In this document: piece after piece, positions 6,752-10,480 of the stretch | Layout: each line of letters starts with the position of its first letter | How positions within the stretch are numbered: position 1 is the stretch's first letter | The notes under the pieces: model-generated | The model's input: only the letters and a program-made list of their open reading frames with translations | What the model was told of the DNA's origin: nothing | The model's database searches: none | Source of the DNA: JBCDCP01 sp039181495 | GTDB taxonomy: Bacteria; Pseudomonadota; Alphaproteobacteria; Rhizobiales; Tepidamorphaceae | Direction of reading: 5' to 3' | Assembly (NCBI GenBank): GCA_039181495.1 | Contig: JBCDCP010000102.1 | Span: 1 to 10,480, forward strand | DNA length: 10,480 nt | Program-made: the position numbers and the translations under genes

Positions 6752-7356
6752 CGATTGCTGTCCTTTCCATCGATCGTGGGACGGTACCCCGGCGTGCTCC
6801 AACGACGCATATCGGTCCGGCGCCCTACAGCACGGTCCTGAAAACCGTAGTGTTCGGCCAGCCGGTGCAGAGCGAGGTCGAGGACGACCTTGCCGGAGCG
6901 CCGCGGCCAACCGCGGCGACGCTCAGCCTCTTCAATCCCGATGAGATAGCAGCACACATCTTCGAGAAGACCGGCAAAATCTGCGCCGACCTCTGCAAAG
7001 GCCTGTTCCAGGCGTGCTCGTGCATCAATTGCCGCGTCCATGATGTCGCCGGGTCCACGGCCGCCGGCTTTCCGTCCGCGCCCGGGTGGTGATGCGGTCC
7101 AATCGACAGTGACGCGTGCGGACAGGCCGGCAATCGTGAAATCACTCCGCAACACCTCGCCTGCGCGAAACTGTGCCTCGGAGATCAAGCGGCGCCCGTC
7201 GGCGGCCTTCCTACGGTAGAGCCATGCCAGTGGACTCTCCGCGGGATTGACAAGCGTGTCGCGTGTCACGCCATCAGGGTGTTCCCTTGGCTCAATGTGC
7301 TGTTTGGGTCGACCGTCTGGCGCATCAGTGCTGTTCCGGCGAGATCCGCGCCTCAT
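6748..7356 (-). CDS. DUF6456 domain protein (202 aa)
   Basis: A soluble basic protein of the alphaproteobacterial DUF6456 family with no established activity. After a polar N-terminal 35 residues comes the recognisable core. It has ESPLAWLYRRKAADGRRLIS (40-59), AQFRAGEVLRSDFTIAGL (61-78) and RVTVDW (81-86), then a helical segment DAAIDARARLEQAF (107-120), LEDVCCYLIGIEEAERRRGWP (about 131-151) and KVVLDLALHRLAEHYG (156-171). The C-terminal half looks like a helical, possibly DNA-binding fold with a conserved RGWP turn; this is inference. The ATG at 7356 overlaps the stop of the upstream DnaA-like gene by four bases (ATGA), a strong sign of translational coupling and joint function. Its stop overlaps that of convergent sufE. 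Confidence 0.85.
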   Translation of the reverse strand: MRRGSRRNSTDAPDGRPKQHIEPREHPDGVTRDTLVNPAESPLAWLYRRKAADGRRLISEAQFRAGEVLRSDFTIAGLSARVTVDWTASPPGRGRKAGGRGPGDIMDAAIDARARLEQAFAEVGADFAGLLEDVCCYLIGIEEAERRRGWPRRSGKVVLDLALHRLAEHYGFQDRAVGRRTDMRRWSTPGYRPTIDGKDSNR

Positions 7357-7817
7357 GACTGTGATCCCGCATTCGTTGGGGCTCCTTGCTTTATGGGCAC
7401 TGATCCTTCGTCTTGCTGTGTCAGCTCCGCCAAGACCTGGCCTCTGACGGCAACGATCATTCGATCAATCTCGACCGCCTCACGCGACTCCTCGATGCGC
7501 CGGCACGCATGTGCGACTGTGGTGCGGTCGCGGCCGAAGCCCTCACCGACGCGCTGCATCGGCAGTGCGAGTTCCACATGGGCGATGTACATGGCCACAT
7601 GCCGGGCGAATGCGATCGGCCCGGTTCCACGCGAGGGTGAAAAAAACAGAAAGGCGGGAACCTTGAGGGTCGTCCCAACGGCCAGGGCGATCGCCACGCA
7701 GATACTCCTGGCATGCCGCGGATCGCTTACCGTTTCCTTTCTGGCAACGGCCGTTGTCTGAGTGCCCGGCTGGCCGTGGCGGGCGTGCCGGGTGTTGGGC
7801 AGGTCAGTTGCAGGCAT
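7353..7817 (-). CDS. stand-alone DnaA domain IV-like helix-turn-helix protein (154 aa)
   Basis: The protein carries only the DNA-box-binding part of DnaA, with no AAA+ ATPase. Residues 70-110 (FARHVAMYIAHVELAL ... GFGRDRTTVAHACRRIEE) match DnaA domain IV. They include the signature FGRDRTTVAHA (94-104), equivalent to the GRDHTTV-x-HA motif that contacts DnaA boxes. Residues about 32-66 (DPRHARSICVAIALAV ... VPAFLFFSPSRG) form an upstream helical region that lacks Walker motifs. The first 30 residues are polar, and the true start may be further in; ATG 7817 has only a weak GGTGA. It is the first gene of a two-gene unit with DUF6456 (ATGA overlap). A dyad lies 12 bp upstream of its start codon. 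It could bind DnaA boxes or a derived operator; which one is unknown. Confidence 0.85.
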   Translation of the reverse strand: MPATDLPNTRHARHGQPGTQTTAVARKETVSDPRHARSICVAIALAVGTTLKVPAFLFFSPSRGTGPIAFARHVAMYIAHVELALPMQRVGEGFGRDRTTVAHACRRIEESREAVEIDRMIVAVRGQVLAELTQQDEGSVPIKQGAPTNAGSQS

Positions 7818-7829
7818 GGCGTCACCATA

Positions 7830-7849
7830 AATAGGATTTTGTTCCTATT
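7830..7849. repeat. inverted repeat (putative operator) upstream of the DnaA-like gene
   Basis: AATAGGA (7830-7836), six bases TTTTGT, then TCCTATT (7843-7849): a perfect 7-bp dyad with a 6-nt spacer. It begins 12 bp upstream of the DnaA-like HTH start codon, so a bound protein would block transcription or translation start. A related dyad lies at 7987-8006. It is too AT-rich and lacks a suitable T-run for a typical terminator. A role as operator, possibly autoregulatory, is inferred. Confidence 0.5.
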
Positions 7850-7895
7850 AAGCCCTAACAGACTGCGGAGGTGCGGGCATAAATCCGCGCGCACC

Positions 7896-7900
7896 GACTC
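7896..7900. promoter_or_regulatory. GANTC (CcrM) site in the DnaA-like/hypothetical divergent region
   Basis: GACTC lies in the 240-bp gap between the divergent DnaA-like operon and the unrecognised plus-strand ORF, between the two dyads. The gap 7818-8057 otherwise holds the two dyads and no supported gene; no clear promoter hexamers were identified. Confidence 0.35.
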
Positions 7901-7986
7901 TCGCACAATCCTTCACCAGCAACATATCGATCCAAATGACGCGATCTCTACAAATTGTGGCTATCACCGATGGCGAGACAACTGAC

Positions 7987-8006
7987 TATAGGAATTTTAT
8001 CCTCAT
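7987..8006. repeat. second, imperfect copy of the dyad
   Basis: TATAGGA (7987-7993), spacer ATTTTA, TCCTCAT (8000-8006). It aligns with the dyad at 7830-7849 at 14 of 20 positions and keeps the TAGGA-N6-TCCT core. Allowing one extra base, the arms extend to CTATAGGA / TCCTCATAG. It lies about 51 bp upstream of the ATG of the plus-strand ORF at 8058, so each dyad sits near one of the two divergent genes. Confidence 0.45.
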
Positions 8007-8057
8007 AGAGATCCACCTGAGGCAGGCTGTCGGAATGCCAACATTCCGGAGCCACAC

Positions 8058-8444
8058 ATGCATCAACAACGACCGAAGAGGACATCGGAAGCCCCAAACG
8101 ACAGTGTCAGAGAGACTGCTGGCGTTCGCGCCATAGAGCAGCTGATTTCAACAAGAAACGCACACGTCGGCCGCGCTGTGCGGCTTGGCCGCCTCGATGC
8201 ACCAGACAGCGTTCTGATGGCCGAGGCGCGCACGACGGTCAAATGGCTCAACCGCGCCTTGCGGGTTGAACGCGGTCTGGCCGTGCGCGGCGCGGCGCAG
8301 TACAGCTTCACACGGCACGTGGCGCTGCTGCGTGCCTTGCAGGCAGAACGCACAGAACTCGGCAAGGCGCGACATGGCGTCGGCGAGATCGAGAGTCGAT
8401 GCAGCCCAAAACAAGCGCAGAATGCAAAACGGGGCGCCTCATAA
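8058..8444 (+). CDS. hypothetical helical protein (128 aa)
   Basis: I do not recognise this protein. The reading frame has the GC-rich third positions of its neighbours from about residue 35 to 112. A CGGAG ribosome-binding site (8047-8051) lies 6 nt upstream of ATG 8058, so I prefer it to the overlapping minus-strand frames. The central part (about 52-105) is rich in Ala, Leu, Arg and Glu and looks like two amphipathic helices (EARTTVKWLNRALRVERGLA and FTRHVALLRALQAERTELGK). The N-terminal 30 residues are polar, and the tail is basic with a single Cys115. There is no signal peptide or membrane segment. It diverges from the DnaA-like gene and converges on mucR. Its stop codon lies in the loop of the hairpin that probably ends mucR. 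A small DNA-binding or adaptor role is possible but unsupported. Confidence 0.55.
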   Translation: MHQQRPKRTSEAPNDSVRETAGVRAIEQLISTRNAHVGRAVRLGRLDAPDSVLMAEARTTVKWLNRALRVERGLAVRGAAQYSFTRHVALLRALQAERTELGKARHGVGEIESRCSPKQAQNAKRGAS

Positions 8445-8451
8445 GCGCCCC
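8431..8451 (-). terminator. rho-independent terminator of mucR
   Basis: GGGGCGC (8431-8437) and GCGCCCC (8445-8451) form a perfect 7-bp GC stem with a 7-nt loop. On the minus strand the stem is followed by GTTTTGC, fitting an intrinsic terminator about 35 nt past the mucR stop. On the plus strand no T-run follows, but the stem covers the last codons and stop of the convergent hypothetical gene and may also stabilise its mRNA end. Confidence 0.65.
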
Positions 8452-8485
8452 GCTCGCTAACTTGTCTTGGTCCCGAAGGGTTGGG

Positions 8486-8899
8486 TTACTTCTTCCGGCG
8501 GCGCTGACCCAGGCCCATTTCCTTGGCCAAGCGCGAGCGTGCCTCAGCATAGGAAGGCGCGACCATCGGATAGTCAGACGGGAGACCCCACTTCTCGCGA
8601 TAGTCTTCGGGAGACAGATCATAGTGAGTCCGCAAGTGACGCTTCAGTGATTTGAACTTCTTACCGTCTTCGAGGCAGACGATGTAGTCAGGTGTAACCG
8701 ACCGGCGGATGGGAACAGCCGGCTTCAGCGGCTCAGCTTTTTCTTCAGGCTCTCCAGCCGCGATCTTTGTCAAAGACGCATGAACATCAGAAATAATGGA
8801 CGGCAGTTCTCCCGTTTGGAGCGGATTATTGCTCACGTAAGCCGAAACGATCTCAGCAGTGAGCTCGACCAATTCGTCGCGTTGCACTTCAGTTTCCAT
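8486..8899 (-). CDS. mucR: MucR/Ros family zinc-finger transcriptional regulator (137 aa)
   Basis: MucR proteins are H-NS-like global regulators of exopolysaccharide, motility, virulence and cell-cycle genes in alphaproteobacteria. They bind AT-rich DNA and often their own promoter. I place the start at ATG 8899 (METEVQRDELVELTAEIVSAYVSNN), with an AAAGAAAGAGA ribosome-binding region upstream; the frame open to 8956 lacks family similarity. Residues 6-47 are the N-terminal oligomerisation region. Residues about 70-112 hold the Ros-type finger (VTPDYIVCLEDGKKFKSLKR ... LRTHYDLSPEDYREKWGLP), with candidate ligands C75, D78, H88 and H92. Asp replaces the second Cys of Ros, as is usual in MucR. 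The basic tail ends GQRRRKK. Length is close to the usual 140 or so. It is followed by a strong terminator, so it is probably monocistronic. Confidence 0.93.
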   Translation of the reverse strand: METEVQRDELVELTAEIVSAYVSNNPLQTGELPSIISDVHASLTKIAAGEPEEKAEPLKPAVPIRRSVTPDYIVCLEDGKKFKSLKRHLRTHYDLSPEDYREKWGLPSDYPMVAPSYAEARSRLAKEMGLGQRRRKK

Positions 8900-8979
8900 T
8901 ATCGATCTCTTTCTTTGGCAATGTTCAAGTGATGGCCGGTGTGCCGAGCAAGGCAAAATCTGCCGTCAAATTGCATCTG

Positions 8980-9008
8980 AACAACATCCGAACACTGTGA
9001 ATGTTGTT
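8980..9008. repeat. 8-bp inverted repeat upstream of mucR
   Basis: AACAACAT (8980-8987) and ATGTTGTT (9001-9008) are perfect complements separated by 13 bases. It lies 80-110 nt upstream of the mucR ATG. It may be a protein-binding dyad or a hairpin in the mucR leader. Confidence 0.45.
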
Positions 9009-9014
9009 GTTGGC

Positions 9015-9038
9015 GTAGCTGATTTGCAGCACAGCTAC
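9015..9038. repeat. 7-bp inverted repeat upstream of mucR
   Basis: GTAGCTG (9015-9021) and CAGCTAC (9032-9038) are perfect complements separated by 10 bases. It lies 6 bp from the neighbouring 8-bp dyad, so a transcript in either direction could fold into two adjacent stem-loops. Confidence 0.45.
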
Positions 9039-9155
9039 AAACGAAAAATGAATCTATCACTAACCTGTAGGGGATACTTGGGTTTTCTGCACGCATAAAT
9101 TGTAAATATGAGCAATTTTCAATGTAAAAGGGTGCCTCATTTGCGGCAACTTTGT

Positions 9156-9174
9156 GACCGAAACCGGTCTTTTT
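9156..9174 (+). terminator. plus-strand intrinsic terminator-like hairpin with no upstream gene
   Basis: GACCG (9156-9160), loop AAAC, CGGTC (9165-9169), then TTTTT (9170-9174). On the plus strand this has the form of a short rho-independent terminator, although both flanking genes run on the minus strand. It may end an unannotated plus-strand transcript from the mucR upstream region, or be chance. For the antiporter gene on the minus strand the hairpin is preceded by A residues and not followed by T residues. Confidence 0.4.
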
Positions 9175-9200
9175 ACTCAAGAAACTTTGAATTTGAATGA

Positions 9201-10480
9201 TCAGATATATGCAAGAATTAATACTGCACCAAGCAAAACCGTCGTCCAGAACGTCATGAGGCCGGTTGGCCACGTTCTCGCAAGCGGCCCAGCTGGTCCG
9301 AGATAGGCATAAACCCGTTCGATGATCTTACGAATCACCGCAACTGCTGCATCGACCAGCACCTGCCACAGTGACAGAATGCCCCTGTCGAGACCGGTTA
9401 TCGCTGAGACACCCAAACGGCGCCATAACCAGTCCATATCCAAAGTTATTGTGTTGGTTGGCCGGTGTAGTGCCAGGGTTGCGAAAAAGACAAATCCAGC
9501 AAACAGAAGCAACTGCAGTTGCAGGATGATCTTGTCCGGACCGTAGAGCTTGTAGGTCACCGGGTCCGGTAGCATTCCGAACAGCAATCCGGGTGCGAAA
9601 CCAAAGACAACGCAAAGAAACGCGAACAAGACCATGGCCAATTTCATGGTGATATGCGGATCCTGGCCCGTGCGATCGGCTTTCTGGCCATCGAAGAACG
9701 TGAACCAGGGATACCGCAGGCCGACATAGAGGAACGCCGCCGCCGATGCTGCGGTCAGGCCGTACCACGCCAAGATGTTGTGGGCGTCGCTGGCCGCGCC
9801 GGTGAGGAGTGATTTGGACACATAGCCGGACGTGAAGGGTAGCGCCGATATTGCCATAGCCCCTACGAGACCGCAGATCGCGGTCAGCGGCATGGAGCGG
9901 TAAAGGCCACCGAGCTCGCTCATCTTGGTCGTGCCGGCCGCCTGCATGACCGCGCCAGCCGACATCAGCAGCGTTGCCTTGTAGATGATGTGCGTGAAGG
10001 CGTGCGCTGCCGCACCGTTGAGCGCCAACTCAGTCCCAATGCCTATTGCCACCAGCATGAAGCCGATCTGGTTGACGATCGAGTAAACGAGTACACGGCG
10101 CATGTCGTTCTCAAGGATCGCAAACAGGATCCCGTAGAAGATCATGAACAGTCCTATGAAGATCAGCAGTTCGGTGCCTGGAAAGCCCCGGATCAGCACA
10201 TAGACGGCGGTCTTGGTCGTGAATGCCGATAGAAAGACTGCCCCGCTCCAGCTTGCGGCTGGATAGGCGTCGGGAACCCAGGGCGAGAACGGCGGCGCAC
10301 CGGCATTGATGAGGAAGCCGGCAAAGATCATCCAGCGGGCCGCATTGCTGAGATCCATTGATGTGAAGTCTGTCGAGCCGTTGATGGCTAGTTCCCCGGC
10401 GATACCAGCCATCAGCAGCACCCCACCGAGGAAGTGGATCGCAGCATATCGGAGTCCGGCTTTCCGAGCCGATGCCCCGC
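9201..10480 (-). CDS. Mrp/Mnh-type cation/proton antiporter subunit D-like protein, partial (5' end outside window)
   Basis: A polytopic membrane protein of the proton-conducting transporter family (Mrp/Mnh D subunit, related to NuoM/NuoN of complex I), which exchanges Na+ or K+ for H+ with partner Mrp subunits. The frame stays open to the window edge, reading RKAGLRYAAIHFLGGVLLMAG; the first in-frame GTG (10421) is internal, so the N-terminal part is missing. Numbering from that GTG, the hallmark block is PPFSPWVPDAYPAASWSGAV (43-62) with Lys70 in a membrane helix. Then come ENDMRRVLVYSIVNQIGFML (104-123) and the helix with His140, His144 and Lys148 (AHAFTHIIYKATLLMSAG). These charged residues match the proton path of the family. 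About ten further membrane helices follow. Subunit D versus a paralogous D-like member of the same complex cannot be separated here. The other mrp genes should lie beyond the right edge. Confidence 0.88.
   Translation of the reverse strand, partial: GASARKAGLRYAAIHFLGGVLLMAGIAGELAINGSTDFTSMDLSNAARWMIFAGFLINAGAPPFSPWVPDAYPAASWSGAVFLSAFTTKTAVYVLIRGFPGTELLIFIGLFMIFYGILFAILENDMRRVLVYSIVNQIGFMLVAIGIGTELALNGAAAHAFTHIIYKATLLMSAGAVMQAAGTTKMSELGGLYRSMPLTAICGLVGAMAISALPFTSGYVSKSLLTGAASDAHNILAWYGLTAASAAAFLYVGLRYPWFTFFDGQKADRTGQDPHITMKLAMVLFAFLCVVFGFAPGLLFGMLPDPVTYKLYGPDKIILQLQLLLFAGFVFFATLALHRPTNTITLDMDWLWRRLGVSAITGLDRGILSLWQVLVDAAVAVIRKIIERVYAYLGPAGPLARTWPTGLMTFWTTVLLGAVLILAYI

Larger units (their letters stand above)
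8900..9200. promoter_or_regulatory. long AT-rich mucR upstream region with several dyads
   Basis: This 301-bp gap between mucR and the antiporter gene has no supported CDS. It contains an 8-bp dyad AACAACAT/ATGTTGTT (8980-9008, 13-nt spacer), a 7-bp dyad GTAGCTG/CAGCTAC (9015-9038, 10-nt spacer), a GANTC site (GAATC, 9050-9054), an AT-rich block (about 9096-9130) and a hairpin with a T-run on the plus strand (9156-9174). The AT-rich, T-A-step-containing sequence suits MucR autoregulation. The two dyads would be in a structured 5' leader if mucR transcription starts beyond 9038. The promoter position cannot be fixed by eye. Confidence 0.5.

Noticed and set aside
7997..8005. TTATCCTCA resembles a DnaA box (TTATCCACA)
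   Set aside because: The seventh base, within the critical CACA part, is T and not A, and no second box is nearby. It is better explained as part of the dyad at 7987-8006.
8063..8414. Minus-strand frames opposite the hypothetical ORF at 8058-8444
   Set aside because: They lack a convincing ribosome-binding site and have shadow-like Arg/Ser/Cys-rich composition; the plus frame has a CGGAG site and GC-rich third positions.
8900..8956. N-terminal extension of mucR up to an ATG at 8956
   Set aside because: The extra 19 residues have no MucR similarity, while ATG 8899 gives the usual N-terminus with a purine-rich ribosome-binding site.
1..10480. Mobile element, CRISPR, tRNA, toxin-antitoxin or defence system
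   Set aside because: No transposase or integrase motifs, direct-repeat arrays, tRNA-like cloverleaf or known defence domains were seen; the genes are core alphaproteobacterial families.

Overview
The window looks like chromosomal DNA from an alphaproteobacterium, most likely of the order Hyphomicrobiales (Rhizobiales). The gene content points there: a DUF5330 lipoprotein-like small protein, DUF1491, DUF2336, a DivJ/PleC-type histidine kinase, the DUF6456 plus stand-alone DnaA-domain-IV pair, and a MucR/Ros regulator with the typical CLED zinc-finger variant. The DNA is moderately GC-rich, with strong G/C preference at third codon positions and AT-richer intergenic stretches. The family cannot be fixed from the sequence alone. 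No transposase, integrase, CRISPR array, tRNA or rRNA was seen, so this reads as core chromosome and not an island.

Layout. A small basic hypothetical protein (minus) and a DUF2336 protein (plus) diverge from a 182-bp region that holds a consensus CtrA box and two GANTC (CcrM methylation) sites. The DUF2336 gene converges, with a 2-bp gap, on a three-gene minus-strand operon: a DivJ-like membrane histidine kinase, a membrane-anchored protein with two peptidoglycan-binding domains, and DUF1491. Across a 271-bp divergent region, DUF5330 and sufE read on the plus strand. The sufE stop overlaps the stop of a convergent minus-strand two-gene operon: a DnaA-domain-IV-like helix-turn-helix protein and, overlapping by ATGA, a DUF6456 protein. 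A 240-bp region with two related dyads separates that operon from an unrecognised plus-strand ORF. That ORF converges on mucR (minus) over a shared hairpin. A 301-bp AT-rich, hairpin-rich region then leads to the 3' part of an Mrp/Mnh subunit-D-like antiporter gene (minus), which is cut by the window end.

How the parts may fit together. Several genes belong to, or resemble, alphaproteobacterial cell-cycle control. DivJ-type kinases act on DivK and hence on CtrA. MucR regulates cell-cycle genes, including ctrA in Caulobacter. A lone DnaA box-binding domain could compete with or modulate DnaA. The CtrA box and the GANTC sites in all four larger intergenic regions suggest cell-cycle-timed transcription. 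The kinase co-transcribed with a peptidoglycan-binding membrane protein hints at a link between the cell wall and developmental signalling. The individual families are known. The combined circuit is inference and is the most interesting reading of this window. SufE (iron-sulfur cluster assembly) and the antiporter subunit are housekeeping or ion-homeostasis functions without an obvious link to it.
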